In this document: piece by piece, positions 50,653-59,220 of the stretch | How the letters are laid out: the number at the start of each line of letters is the position of its first letter | How positions within the stretch are numbered: position 1 is the first letter of the stretch | NCBI RefSeq assembly: GCF_014191715.1 | Contig: NZ_JACHWY010000004.1 | Span: 20,271 to 84,270 of the forward strand | DNA length: 64,000 nt | Direction of reading: 5' to 3' | Origin: Litorivivens lipolytica | GTDB lineage: Bacteria > Pseudomonadota > Gammaproteobacteria > Pseudomonadales > Spongiibacteraceae | Made by a program: the position numbers and the translations under genes | Notes under the pieces: generated by a model | Told to the model about the DNA's origin: nothing | What the model saw: only the letters and a program-made list of their open reading frames with translations | Database searches by the model: none

Positions 50653-50747
50653 GAACAGGGACACATAATGTGGTCTTTTCAGCAGCTATGTGATCTGTGT
50701 ATCGACGCTTTGGATAAATCGGCAACGTAGAGCTCAAGTGGGTGACT

Positions 50748-51062
50748 ATGGCGAACAATTGGAATATCCCTGCATCGCTGGAGGCCGAAGTTCGTGAACG
50801 CGATACGGTTTGCGTGTACTGCAGGAAAGAGTTTCTTCCGCCCAAAGAATCGGTCAAGCAATCTGCCAGCTGGGAGCACATCATCAACGATGCCACGATC
50901 ATTACGCGGGAGAACATTGCCCTGTGTTGTCGAGGCTGCAATGCGAGTAAGGGGCAAAAGCAGCTTTCGGTATGGCTTCAGTCGGAGTATTGCAAAGTCA
51001 GGGGCATTTCACCCCAAACTGTAGCACCGGTTATTAAACAGGCGATCGCAAATGAACTATGA
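50748..51062 (+). CDS. HNH endonuclease, short
   Basis: About 104 residues with the HNH layout: CVYCRKEF, SWEHIINDATIITRENIALC (the H and N positions) and CRGCNASKGQKQL. A ribosome-binding site is weak; GTG 50742 is possible. Stand-alone HNH proteins can be homing, restriction or defence nucleases. It opens a four-gene series with a second HNH gene. Confidence 0.75.
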   Translation: MANNWNIPASLEAEVRERDTVCVYCRKEFLPPKESVKQSASWEHIINDATIITRENIALCCRGCNASKGQKQLSVWLQSEYCKVRGISPQTVAPVIKQAIANEL

Positions 51063-51089
51063 GTATTTTTTTGAAGTTAGGAGTAATCA

Positions 51090-51542
51090 TTGAAAGCTTT
51101 CGCAGTAAAACATCTCGCTTATGAACACGGCCCCCTGTCTAAGATATTACCCGAAGTAGAAAAACAGCCTTATTCCCTCACCAGCAAACAGCACGAGGCG
51201 AACGAGGCCGCGCAAGGCAACTTTGTGTATGTGATCGAAGTTGTGCGCGAAGATGGCAGTACGATCTACCGGTTGGGCTACAAGTACCGTTCAACGGATG
51301 TCCACAAAAGAGCCGGCGGCGCTCTCTGGGAGGGCGTATTCATTTACAAGAATACGGTTCGCTATGGTGAAGCATCGGATGGTATGTATTTCGATTCGCC
51401 CGTAGAAATCACCGATAGTGAATTCTATGACTGGTTCCGCGGCGAGACCTTGGGCATGACACATATACCGGACGATTTAGTGGGCGTTTTGGACGCAATA
51501 TTCGCTGATCCGAAGAATCATGCTAAACCATTCAAACGATAG
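51090..51542 (+). CDS. Hypothetical protein, 150 aa
   Basis: TTG start with TTAGGAG upstream. Soluble protein with FVYVIEVVREDGSTIYRLGY and a central basic aromatic patch, reminiscent of GIY-YIG-like or T5orf172-like folds by its strand pattern, but no catalytic set is clear. Between two HNH genes. Confidence 0.55.
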   Translation: MKAFAVKHLAYEHGPLSKILPEVEKQPYSLTSKQHEANEAAQGNFVYVIEVVREDGSTIYRLGYKYRSTDVHKRAGGALWEGVFIYKNTVRYGEASDGMYFDSPVEITDSEFYDWFRGETLGMTHIPDDLVGVLDAIFADPKNHAKPFKR

Positions 51543-51591
51543 ATCGTGGTAGTTGCCACTACCGTGCTCCGGAATCAAGCGATAGGAATTT

Positions 51592-52179
51592 ATGCCAGCT
51601 CCGAGAATCACACTGACAGACCTCAAGAAGGGCATCGCTCGTTATAACGACGGTGACCGGCCGTGGACACAAACGCTGAATCGCGTCGATTGGTTCATTA
51701 TTTTCGAGGAGGAGCTCTACCCCCTAAAGTACACGTATGCCTTATCAGCTGATCTTCCCCCCGCGAAATACTCAACGGATCAGGTAAAGGCAGCTATGAA
51801 AGACCTCGGTATCCCCTTTCATAGTCTGAAAGCGGAGCAGGAAGAATGGGAGACGTTTTATCAGCATGTGAGGCTGGCCAGCAAAGACCCCGCCGCCCGG
51901 AAAAAACGTCTGCAAGACGCGGATCCCAACCCCAAAACACGCTATGTGACACGCATTGAGCATGTCCGCAATCCCGACGTCGTGGCGGAAGTCCTAGAAC
52001 GCGCCGCGGGCACCTGCGAACGCTGCCAGAAGCCCGCCCCCTTTCTTCGTGCCTCGGATGGCACGCCGTACCTCGAAGTGCACCATAAGGATATGCTGGC
52101 GAATGGGGGTGAGGATACGGTCGAGAACGCCGAGGCACTTTGCCCCAATTGCCACCGGGAGCGCCACTACGGGCAGTGA
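51592..52179 (+). CDS. HNH endonuclease (McrA-like)
   Basis: The C-terminal 75 residues have the HNH core: CERCQKPAPF, YLEVHHKDMLANGGEDTVEN (HH with N) and CPNCHRERHYG, as in McrA-type restriction nucleases. The N-terminal 120 residues (LTDLKKGIARYNDG, WFIIFEEELYPLKY) may be a substrate-recognition domain. Such proteins cut modified or foreign DNA. Confidence 0.82.
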   Translation: MPAPRITLTDLKKGIARYNDGDRPWTQTLNRVDWFIIFEEELYPLKYTYALSADLPPAKYSTDQVKAAMKDLGIPFHSLKAEQEEWETFYQHVRLASKDPAARKKRLQDADPNPKTRYVTRIEHVRNPDVVAEVLERAAGTCERCQKPAPFLRASDGTPYLEVHHKDMLANGGEDTVENAEALCPNCHRERHYGQ

Positions 52180-52235
52180 ACACTGGCCGACTAGTTTAGA
52201 ATCTGCTGCTGGGGTGATGCAGATGAGGAAATTTT

Positions 52236-53075
52236 ATGAGCCAACCTGACTACTACCACATCCTCGGTCTTGTGCCGGACGCGGAGGACGCGGTGATTCG
52301 TGCAGCCTACCGCGCTTTGATGGCAATTTATCACCCTGATAGAAACAGCGACGAAAATGCCGCTGAGAAAGCTCAGCAGATTAATGCTGCCTATGACGTG
52401 CTATCGGATCCGGTCAAGCGAAAACAATATGACGAGTCCCGAGCAGAGGACTCGCACAACGCCTCCTCCGATGAGTTTGAAAACGACCAACCCTTCTCGA
52501 CCAGCCCTATCGACAAGCCCTGGGCGGTCGCATGCGAGTTTTACCCCCGCATCGATGCGATTTCGAAGGATTTAGAAAAGCTCTCATGGCGGATTTCTTT
52601 TGCTTTCAAGCTTCTCCTTTTGGAGAGAAAACGGTTTGATGACGCAAAGGAAATTGCCAACAAACTTAAGGGGGAATACCTGTCGAGATATTTCGGGTCT
52701 GACAAAGAGATTCAGGCGTATGCCGAACATCTGATTAAATCAGGCCACAAGGAGGCAGCGCTTTATCTCAATGAGATTGTGAATGTGATGGGCCGTAGTG
52801 TTAGTTCCTTTAGCATTAAGCATCAGGTTGAGAAACGGTACGAGGGCGTGAGCAAGGTCGTTGAGTCGCGGCATTACTATGGGAAAATCAAGTATGGCGA
52901 CGGTCTCTTCAATTCCAACATGGCGCATGCTCTGGTGCGGCTTCACGGCGGAACCGTGAAAGACCGTTTTTTTAGCGCGCGTGTAGACGTTGAACTCGAT
53001 GGCGAGTCGATGTCTTTCGAGGACGGCCATGCATTTTGCAAGTTCGTCCTAGAACGCTTCCGTGCCTACGCTTGA
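52236..53075 (+). CDS. DnaJ-domain protein, 279 aa
   Basis: The first 65 residues are a J domain (DYYHILGLVPDAEDAVIRAA, HPD at IYHPDRN, then NAAYDVLSDPVKRKQYD). The C-terminal 200 residues are of unknown function, with no zinc finger or G/F region, so it is a type III J protein that delivers Hsp70 to a special client. AGGAAATTTT precedes the ATG. Overlaps the convergent Mrr-like gene by 10 bases. Confidence 0.85.
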   Translation: MSQPDYYHILGLVPDAEDAVIRAAYRALMAIYHPDRNSDENAAEKAQQINAAYDVLSDPVKRKQYDESRAEDSHNASSDEFENDQPFSTSPIDKPWAVACEFYPRIDAISKDLEKLSWRISFAFKLLLLERKRFDDAKEIANKLKGEYLSRYFGSDKEIQAYAEHLIKSGHKEAALYLNEIVNVMGRSVSSFSIKHQVEKRYEGVSKVVESRHYYGKIKYGDGLFNSNMAHALVRLHGGTVKDRFFSARVDVELDGESMSFEDGHAFCKFVLERFRAYA

Positions 53076-54058
53076 ACTGTCGTTGTGGAACACTCCTTTA
53101 GTATCGTCTCAAGCTCGACGAGCTGCTCGTGATGAAGCAAGATGGCACCTGAGGCTGCGGCGAGCTTCTTGGCGGACGGCGTGAAACTCGCGTTCGTTAC
53201 AACAACGGCGTAGTCCGCCCCAGCGAATTGCTTTCCGCTCAATGCTTCCTGAACCGCCTTGTTGCCGACCGGGGAGCTATATTTTTTGCACTGTATCACT
53301 ACCGAAACTCCCTCTTTTCGTGCCTCGATATCGATACCCTGGTCGCCAGAGGCTTGTGATACGCGCGCATCCCAACCGGATGCCTGTAGCAATGATGCGC
53401 AAAAGTGTTCGTATTCAATTCCATCCATGGCCTCCTCGTAAGGCAGCGCTTGTGCACTTTCTTGCGCATTCCTGGCGATCTGATCCACGATCTCGGCAAT
53501 CTCGTTGCCTGATAGGTGAACGCCAAGCTTGGCGTCAATAGCGTTTTCGGGGAATGGATTAACCTTTTTATTCACAAAGGTTTCGATTTCTTTTTTCCAA
53601 GCAATGTCGTCGATATCGCCGTAATCGTCTTTGATGATGAGCTGTCGGCGTTTTCGGGCAAGCACATCGGCATAACGCTTGGACACGGATTCGATGTGTT
53701 TACGTTGACGTTGAAGCAGCTCGTCTTTTCGTTCTTCTTCCTGCTGGCTGCCGGCGACCGCGCCCCAAAAAATGGCGATAAGCACGCCCAGACCAAATAC
53801 TACTCCAGCGCCGTCTTTGTCGAATCCAAATGCCGCGATACCCGATCCGATGAACACCATGATATAGATACGCGCTACAATCTCTTGGATGTCTATCGCT
53901 TCCTTGATCTCGCTCTCCCCCTCTATGGCATCGTGGATGTCGGAGGGCGCTGGCTGCTCATCAGGCGTGCATTTTGGGCAGGTGATAATCGATCGTGTAT
54001 CCCGCACGAGCGGGCCGGAACATGTGGGACACGTTTCGCCAGTAGGCACGGTTAGCAT
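53066..54058 (-). CDS. Mrr-type restriction nuclease, membrane anchored, with zinc ribbon
   Basis: N-terminal zinc ribbon (CPTCSG ... CPKC), one or two membrane helices (IMVFIGSGIAAFGF, LGVLIAIFWGAVAG), a coiled coil, and a C-terminal Mrr catalytic domain: YEHFCASLLQASGWDARVSQ, SGDQGIDIEARKEG and VVIQCKKYSSPVGNKAVQE, with the D and QxK nuclease residues. Membrane-attached Mrr-like nucleases act on foreign or modified DNA. 330 residues. Confidence 0.85.
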   Translation of the reverse strand: MLTVPTGETCPTCSGPLVRDTRSIITCPKCTPDEQPAPSDIHDAIEGESEIKEAIDIQEIVARIYIMVFIGSGIAAFGFDKDGAGVVFGLGVLIAIFWGAVAGSQQEEERKDELLQRQRKHIESVSKRYADVLARKRRQLIIKDDYGDIDDIAWKKEIETFVNKKVNPFPENAIDAKLGVHLSGNEIAEIVDQIARNAQESAQALPYEEAMDGIEYEHFCASLLQASGWDARVSQASGDQGIDIEARKEGVSVVIQCKKYSSPVGNKAVQEALSGKQFAGADYAVVVTNASFTPSAKKLAAASGAILLHHEQLVELETILKECSTTTVQA

Positions 54059-54375
54059 TTTTGATAGGGCTCCTAGAGTTCTTCTTTGAGTAAAAAGTCG
54101 TCAGAGAGGCATTAATTAGCTGGGTAGACTCACGATTTTCATGTTGGCTTGGGTGTCTTACTGTCGTGCTTAATTCGATTTTACGTCGGGCAGGATGGAA
54201 CTGCGCTGTGAATTTTATAACGCAGGACTATAGCGTCAAGGGGGTTGTCTTGATGGCAACAGTGACCGTTAAGTCATCCTGCGACCATTTCAATATGGCG
54301 ATCGACTATCGTTGGCTGGCGCCTCTATGATGCGTCAAAGAAAAGCCCAGAGGGGTGAGCGGTTCCGCGAGTCAC
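54059..54375. other. Spacer of about 320 bases
   Basis: No supported gene. It separates the nuclease promoter from the 3' end of the 54376-55002 gene; the left part is AT-rich and should hold the nuclease promoter. Confidence 0.35.
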
Positions 54376-55002
54376 TTAAGGTTCAGGAGAGTTCTTGGCC
54401 CCAAAGAAGGCTAACGACTTGCGAAGACTTTCTAACTTCAAATAATCGTCTTCAGACGTGTCTTCCATAAAAAAGTCGATCATGTCGAGAGCGGTATATC
54501 CTTCCCGATCGGGTATATTCAGCAGCTCTGCCAGGTTGTCAGAGGCGGCAACGATACGCAGTGAGGTCAGCAGCCCATTTATATACCTCATTGAACTATC
54601 GTAGTTATCAATAAGAAGGTGAAGGAAGTGATACTGCGCCTGCTTATCGCAATAGAATTGCGGCCAATGGCGATGGTAGTTTCGTAGTATCCCGTGCTCT
54701 TCCATGAGGGTTACAAATTCCTCGAAGGTATAACTTCCTGAGCAAAGCTCCATGGAAATCCGGTTTAATTCGCTATCGCTCAGCGACCCGGGCGGTCGTG
54801 TTTGGGGCCCCTGTTTTTCCCGTTCGATCGGTGAGAGATAGTTTGTGTGTTTATCAGCGTGTAGTTGCGGGTCCTGTTGCGCAGGGTTGGCCGTCGCAGG
54901 CTGTATGAGCGAGACGTATAAAGCGATAACGCCATAGCGCCATAGCCACTGATACGCGTGACCTCGACGCTGTTGAGACGTATCAGCACCGGTCTTATAC
55001 AT
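54376..55002 (-). CDS. Hypothetical exported protein, about 208 aa
   Basis: After a short N-terminus, a hydrophobic segment (WRYGVIALYVSLIQPATA) with a likely signal cleavage is followed by a helical, acidic domain ending near DREGYTALDMIDFFMED, which recalls an ankyrin-type repeat. ATG 55002 or 55020 both overlap the upstream gene, so the pair is coupled. Function unknown. Confidence 0.55.
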   Translation of the reverse strand: MYKTGADTSQQRRGHAYQWLWRYGVIALYVSLIQPATANPAQQDPQLHADKHTNYLSPIEREKQGPQTRPPGSLSDSELNRISMELCSGSYTFEEFVTLMEEHGILRNYHRHWPQFYCDKQAQYHFLHLLIDNYDSSMRYINGLLTSLRIVAASDNLAELLNIPDREGYTALDMIDFFMEDTSEDDYLKLESLRKSLAFFGAKNSPEP

Positions 55003-55273
55003 CGGTATTAACCTCAGCATTATTCATGTTGGCCAGAAGCCATTGCTCAGGCTCAGTCGGAGAGCGTCCGAAGCGCTCCGCCCACGGCGCCCTCTCCATC
55101 CTTCCTGCCTTCGTAAACGCCTCGGCCGTATCGAGCCGCTGCCAACTACCCTCGACATAGATCGCCGCAGCCACGGGCAGATTTCTACGGTTTTTCAGCA
55201 TCACGACGGGTGAGCGTTCGTAGTCTCCGTAGGAAAAGGTCATGCCGTCGGGCGTGTTCTGGGGACGATTCAT
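54995..55273 (-). CDS. Hypothetical protein, 92 aa
   Basis: AAAAGGAGAGTGCT precedes the ATG. The product is soluble and basic with NLPVAAAIYVEGSWQRLD near the centre. Coupled to the downstream exported protein by an 8-base overlap. No family recognised. Confidence 0.55.
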   Translation of the reverse strand: MNRPQNTPDGMTFSYGDYERSPVVMLKNRRNLPVAAAIYVEGSWQRLDTAEAFTKAGRMERAPWAERFGRSPTEPEQWLLANMNNAEVNTDV

Positions 55274-55332
55274 AGCACTCTCCTTTTATAGGTACCCAGC
55301 ATACACCGAAAACACCTCACCAAACCCTAAAT

Positions 55333-55346
55333 GTTATACCACCCCC
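55333..55346 (-). repeat. GTTATACCACCCCC, inverted copy
   Basis: Reverse complement of GGGGGTGGTATAAC at 55539-55552, about 190 bases apart; together they form a long-range inverted repeat. Confidence 0.6.
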
Positions 55347-55493
55347 AGACGGGGCACCCACCACAACCGCCACTCCGAACCACCCCCCTACCCCAACGCA
55401 CTCCGTAGCCCTACCCCTCAACCCTATCGACCCCCTCGCGTGCGCGCGAGGCCAGGAAAGGAAAGGAAAAGGAAGGAAAAACAAGGTCTATCA

Positions 55494-55620
55494 GGGTGGC
55501 ACGGTGCTCGATGGAGGGAGGGGTGTGGGGGTACAGCTGGGGGTGGTATAACTTAGATGGGTGGCACGGGCTAGATGGAGGGTGCCGGAGGCTCTAGCTG
55601 GGGGTGGTATAAGTTAAAGC
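55494..55620. repeat. Imperfect tandem repeat, two units of about 64 bases
   Basis: Both units start GGGTGGCACGG, contain GATGGAGGG and end AGCTGGGGGTGGTATAA. The first is 55494-55558, the second 55559-55620. Directly downstream of the PIN-toxin gene, whose stop is at 55632. Confidence 0.7.
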
Positions 55621-55631
55621 GGGATCCAGCG

Positions 55632-56204
55632 CTATAAAATCGCCTCATAACGCCGCAAAAAAGCGACCGTCTCAGGTAGCCTTTGCTTTTGCAAAAGGTC
55701 CAAATACGCCTGCACGGTGAACGGCGGATTACGCAAACTGCGCCGATGCAACTGCGCCCCCTCGATCACGGCCGCCGCATTAATCGTCGCCAGTTCACTA
55801 ACAAACTGGTCGGGGTGAATCGCCACGATATCCAGCGGCCCCAACACCTCCTTGGGAAAGTCTTTTAGATTGAACGTCACGATCGCTTCCGCCCGTGTTT
55901 TGATCGCGCAAGCCACAACGTGACGGTCATCCGGGTCTGGCAATTCGATCGAGGGAATCAGCGACTCATATCCCGACACCACACAGCCCGGTACATGGCT
56001 GTCCATCCGATCTCGGACGCCCTCCAGTTGCTCACGGCTTAAATCCGGGCGCTCCAGAAGCACGTTGCGAATCCACTCCTCGTGGATATCCGCACTCCAG
56101 CGAGCCCTAAATTCTTCCGACACAGCCACGTACATCAAAAACGAACGCAGCTCCGCCGGATACAGCACATTGGCATCAAATACGACGGTGTAGTTGGAGC
56201 TCAT
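55632..56204 (-). CDS. PIN-domain toxin-like protein
   Basis: PIN residues: VVFDANVLYP (first aspartate), IHEEWIRNVL (glutamate), PDPDDRHVVACAI (aspartates) and TFNLKDFP (last acid). 190 residues with a C-terminal helical extension. It is coupled by an ATGA overlap to the excisionase-like gene upstream, the order of a toxin-antitoxin pair of the HTH-PIN type. Confidence 0.82.
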   Translation of the reverse strand: MSSNYTVVFDANVLYPAELRSFLMYVAVSEEFRARWSADIHEEWIRNVLLERPDLSREQLEGVRDRMDSHVPGCVVSGYESLIPSIELPDPDDRHVVACAIKTRAEAIVTFNLKDFPKEVLGPLDIVAIHPDQFVSELATINAAAVIEGAQLHRRSLRNPPFTVQAYLDLLQKQRLPETVAFLRRYEAIL

Positions 56205-56659
56205 TTGTAGCCCAGGCCCAACTCCTGATCGATCTGGGATAGGCTCTCCAGAGCCTCCAGTCGCTTAGCACGCAGCGCCGCCTGATAGGTACGCACATCC
56301 GCATAGCGCACTTTGCGTCGATTACCCACCTGCGTATACGGGATCGCGCCCTCATCGAGCAACTTAACCAGCGTCGGACGCGACATGTTCAGCAAATCCG
56401 CAGCCTCCTGAGTCGTCAACTCAGCGTGCACCGGCACCAGCTGCACCGTATTGCCATCACCCAGCTCCGTCAGAATGTCTACCAATAAACGCAGGGCCGA
56501 TACCGGTAAGGACACGACATGGTCTTTGCCTTTCGGGTCGGTAATAGCCACCTTCTGAACCGACGCCCCCGTCGCCAAAAATGCAGACAGCTCGCGGCTC
56601 GATGCCTTAGATAGCGCAACTTCTTCCGGTGTTGGTAATTTGGCGTCAAGTCTATTCAT
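56201..56659 (-). CDS. Excisionase-family HTH antitoxin of the PIN toxin
   Basis: The C-terminal half has the excisionase/MerR-type HTH: LTTQEAADLLNMSRPTLVKL then LDEGAIPYTQVGNRRKVRYA. The N-terminal half (LPTPEEVALSKASSRELSAF, VSLPVSALRLLVDIL) is the usual partner-binding region. ATG 56659 (MNRLDAKLP) is preferred; ATG 56695 would add 12 residues. Tandem repeats upstream fit autoregulation. Confidence 0.8.
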   Translation of the reverse strand: MNRLDAKLPTPEEVALSKASSRELSAFLATGASVQKVAITDPKGKDHVVSLPVSALRLLVDILTELGDGNTVQLVPVHAELTTQEAADLLNMSRPTLVKLLDEGAIPYTQVGNRRKVRYADVRTYQAALRAKRLEALESLSQIDQELGLGYK

Positions 56660-56697
56660 GGCAAACTCATGCTGGCTGTATTCCGATGAGCCCATAT

Positions 56698-56742
56698 TAT
56701 TCGAAATATTCGAAAGCGTCAATATTCGAAATATCCGAAAGC
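56698..56742. promoter_or_regulatory. Two 20-bp operator-like repeats before the antitoxin
   Basis: TATTCGAAATATTCGAAAGC at 56698-56717 recurs at 56723-56742 with one change. Spacing is 25 bases, and each copy contains TTCGAA. The position, immediately upstream of the antitoxin, suits cooperative repression. Confidence 0.7.
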
Positions 56743-56798
56743 CTAGTGGCAGCAAGGCTTTCAAGCTGGCCCGCCATCCATACATCCTTGCGCCTGGG

Positions 56799-57062
56799 CT
56801 AAGGGAGCTCTTCTCGCCGCATCGCCCTGATCTTCGCCGCCTGGCGCTGGTCTTTAATGAAGGCCGGAATCATCCATACGGCAAAACCGCCACCTACGAC
56901 CACGGGAAACAATAGACCCACGGCCATTGTCATGTTGCCGTCTTGAACGGCCACCACCGCCGCTATGGCCGCAGCAAAGGGAGGAATGGCCAGAAAAAGG
57001 ACGACTAGTGCGCTGACGCAAATCGCGGTTATAGAGTCACGTAACGCTGAATCGTTTTTCAT
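56799..57062 (-). CDS. Small two-helix membrane protein, 87 aa
   Basis: Hydrophobic helices at about residues 12-40 and 45-68 with a basic C-terminal tail (KIRAMRREELP). AGAAAACAACG precedes the ATG. No family recognised. Confidence 0.6.
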   Translation of the reverse strand: MKNDSALRDSITAICVSALVVLFLAIPPFAAAIAAVVAVQDGNMTMAVGLLFPVVVGGGFAVWMIPAFIKDQRQAAKIRAMRREELP

Positions 57063-57112
57063 CGTTGTTTTCTCCGTCTCTGCGAGAAGTCATTCAGGGC
57101 CGGGAAAAGAAT

Positions 57113-57129
57113 GGGCGCCTTAAGCGCCC
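57113..57129 (-). terminator. Hairpin after the outer-membrane protein gene
   Basis: GGGCGC-CTTAA-GCGCCC lies just after the 57138-57623 stop in the minus direction and is followed by ATTCTTTTCC. Confidence 0.6.
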
Positions 57130-57137
57130 GGCATGGC

Positions 57138-57623
57138 CTAGAAGTGAATGTTAAGGCCGGCGCTATAGTAGTTCACATCTTCCTCAATCACCGTGTACTC
57201 CAGTTCGAGCGAGGCAGCTTCGCCCAGACGAAAGCCCAGACCAATACCGCCACTAAGACCACTGTCGTCCATAGAGACAAAATCGTTTTCGAGGTCTTCA
57301 CGCAAGATACCCAGCTTGCCTTTGAAATACGCGTCGCCTTCAGAGCGGTAAGTACCGTAGAGCGCCAACGTTTTGAAATCCGCGGTGTAGGCACGTCCGT
57401 TAATCACAAAGTCAACATCCGCTCGGTTGTACTCAACCTCAACGCCCGCACCACTCTGACCTTGGTAACCGAAAACGATACCCAGCGGAGCGTCTGCATC
57501 GAAAATGGATGAATCGATATCCATGTTGCCGGTCTTAATACCGACAAAACCACCCGTTTTGTCTGCAGCAAACGATCCTGCAGTCGCACTGAGGGCCAGC
57601 AACGCAATAGCGAGTTTCTTCAT
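57138..57623 (-). CDS. Outer-membrane beta-barrel protein
   Basis: ATG 57623 follows AAAGGATTTCAA. The signal peptide ends at AAD (MKKLAIALLALSATAGSFAA). The mature part alternates short strands and turns (GGFVGIKTGNMDID, VEYNRADVDF, LGIGFRLG-like) and ends in ...AGLNIHF with a terminal phenylalanine, the hallmark of outer-membrane barrels. About 161 residues fits an eight-strand barrel of the OmpA-like/opacity type. Role unknown. Confidence 0.8.
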   Translation of the reverse strand: MKKLAIALLALSATAGSFAADKTGGFVGIKTGNMDIDSSIFDADAPLGIVFGYQGQSGAGVEVEYNRADVDFVINGRAYTADFKTLALYGTYRSEGDAYFKGKLGILREDLENDFVSMDDSGLSGGIGLGFRLGEAASLELEYTVIEEDVNYYSAGLNIHF

Positions 57624-57847
57624 TTGAAATCCTTTCTCTACTGATAAAAAAACGCGTGCTTCAAACACGCGCAGAGAGCCTATCATTGGTGCGAATAGTT
57701 GTGCAGCACAAAAACAGGCAACCAGAGATTAACAGTCGATATCTACCCTTTACACCACCCCTATCCCTCTTTTCACTCTCGCCCTATTGACGCTACGACT
57801 ACGTCTGGCAACCTGTAAGACACAAATAAAACAGTAAGAGGAAATCT

Positions 57848-58018
57848 ATGCTGCATCGTATTTTCCCAATCGTGCTCGCCTTAACGATGTCTGCCTGCGG
57901 TGGGGGTGGCGGTGGTAGTAGCGGTGGCGGTAACGGAGAGACATCAACACCAACCAATAACACCGGCGGAGCACCAACCGTTTCTGACACTCCGCTCACA
58001 TGGGGACAAACAACCTGA
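57848..58018 (+). CDS. Small lipoprotein, 56 aa
   Basis: AGAGGAAATCT precedes the ATG. The signal ends in lipobox MSAC, followed by a glycine/serine-rich stretch and a threonine/asparagine/proline-rich tail. A surface or spacer-type miniprotein. It ends 14 bases before the 58033 gene and is likely in the same operon. Confidence 0.65.
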   Translation: MLHRIFPIVLALTMSACGGGGGGSSGGGNGETSTPTNNTGGAPTVSDTPLTWGQTT

Positions 58019-58032
58019 GGAGGATCCGCTGA

Positions 58033-58812
58033 ATGGAGCTCATCAAACTAGTTAGTCTAGGGGTAGGCGCTGCTTTGCTTTGCAACGTCGCTACAGCAGG
58101 ATTACCGCACACCTTTCGCAACGGCGAGGTAGCTGATGCAAATCATGTGAACGAAAACTTTCAGGCGCTGGATCGGCGAATTGGGAGCTTGGAGTCTGCG
58201 GCAAGCAGTACCGGCAGTGGCTCAACGCAACAAACACACCACCCCTATACCCGCAACGCAATAGCTACCAACATCGGTGATGTAATCACAATTAATGGTG
58301 CCGAATTTGTCATCGTCGGACATCCGTTCATTGATTTTAAAGACAACAGCCGCCACATCCTCAAATTCCCTGTGGGAACATGCCAAGGCGCTGATTTTTT
58401 CTGCACCGGGAGTGTAAAGGCCCATTCTCTCAACACCTACCATGCTTTTGAACCACCAGCCCAGCAGTTTACGATTGATGGTTACCCTGCCATGGTGTCA
58501 CTTTTTGAGAATCGAACCTACTCAGCCGTGGCCCACCGTAATTCCAGCACCAATCAGTATGAACACCGCTATCGGGTCACTGACAGCTTGAGCGCTAGCA
58601 TCTCGCTGGGCATAGGCGATACCACGGTCTTAGTCGGAATCCCTCACGCCTTGTTTCGAATCGATCGTCAAGCGCAAACCCTGGTAGTGACCGATGACGC
58701 CGATTATCGAGATGAGATCGATTGGGCCGCTGTTGAAGGCCATGCCATCAATTTTAATGAACTGCACAAGTTCTTCGACTACATCTCAGTCGTTGACGTG
58801 CCAGCGCCTTAA
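58033..58812 (+). CDS. Exported protein, 259 aa
   Basis: A signal peptide (LVSLGVGAALLCNVATAG) precedes LPHTFRNGEVADANHVNENF, a start motif seen in many secreted proteins with tail-fibre-like or envelope roles. A glycine/serine linker then leads into a beta-rich domain with a cysteine pair (GTCQGADFFC). GAGGAGGATCC precedes the ATG. Follows a lipoprotein gene and precedes a small cytoplasmic protein gene. Confidence 0.65.
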   Translation: MELIKLVSLGVGAALLCNVATAGLPHTFRNGEVADANHVNENFQALDRRIGSLESAASSTGSGSTQQTHHPYTRNAIATNIGDVITINGAEFVIVGHPFIDFKDNSRHILKFPVGTCQGADFFCTGSVKAHSLNTYHAFEPPAQQFTIDGYPAMVSLFENRTYSAVAHRNSSTNQYEHRYRVTDSLSASISLGIGDTTVLVGIPHALFRIDRQAQTLVVTDDADYRDEIDWAAVEGHAINFNELHKFFDYISVVDVPAP

Positions 58813-58826
58813 CAGCACGGTGTCTC

Positions 58827-59087
58827 ATGATCTCTCGGGAACAGGCTTTTGATCTGGCCACGCAGCACGCTAACGAGCTCCGCCCCGGCACGTTTGTCAC
58901 CAAGGTATTGCATCCCGATGAAATCACCGGCCGGAACCCGGTTCTATACGGCATAGCGTTAGAAAACTGCTGGATTGCGTACTTGAAACCGCGTGATCCC
59001 TATTTTATTCGCGACAGTGAGATTATTGTGATCGATCGCAATCTAGGTCGCGTTCTTTATCATGGTGGTGCAAATGATGAAGGCTGA
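58827..59087 (+). CDS. Hypothetical protein, 86 aa
   Basis: A soluble protein of mixed fold starting MISREQAFDLATQHANELRP and ending with a strand pair (SEIIVIDRNLGRVLYHGGAN). The pattern recalls small immunity-like proteins with a YxGGANDEG end, but no family is firm. 14 bases after the exported protein. Confidence 0.6.
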   Translation: MISREQAFDLATQHANELRPGTFVTKVLHPDEITGRNPVLYGIALENCWIAYLKPRDPYFIRDSEIIVIDRNLGRVLYHGGANDEG

Positions 59088-59181
59088 AGGGGATCACACA
59101 ATTGGGTTACACATTATCTTGCGAGTCCTACTTTGCATCCCATAAATCTGCAATTCAATACGGTAACGACGGCTCAAAACG

Positions 59182-59202
59182 AAAAGCCCGGACAAGCCGG
59201 GC
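59182..59202 (-). terminator. Rho-independent terminator of 59221-59604
   Basis: Minus-strand hairpin GCCCGG-CTTGT-CCGGGC followed by TTTTC, 18 bases after the gene's stop. Confidence 0.75.
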
Positions 59203-59220
59203 AACATCGGCATTAAGCTT

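Larger units (their letters stand above)
55274..55631. other. Repeat-rich noncoding spacer
   Basis: No gene. It holds an inverted and a duplicated copy of GGGGGTGGTATAA, a perfect hairpin CCTCGCG-TGCG-CGCGAGG at about 55434-55451 and a purine-rich strand (about 55452-55485). Confidence 0.6.
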
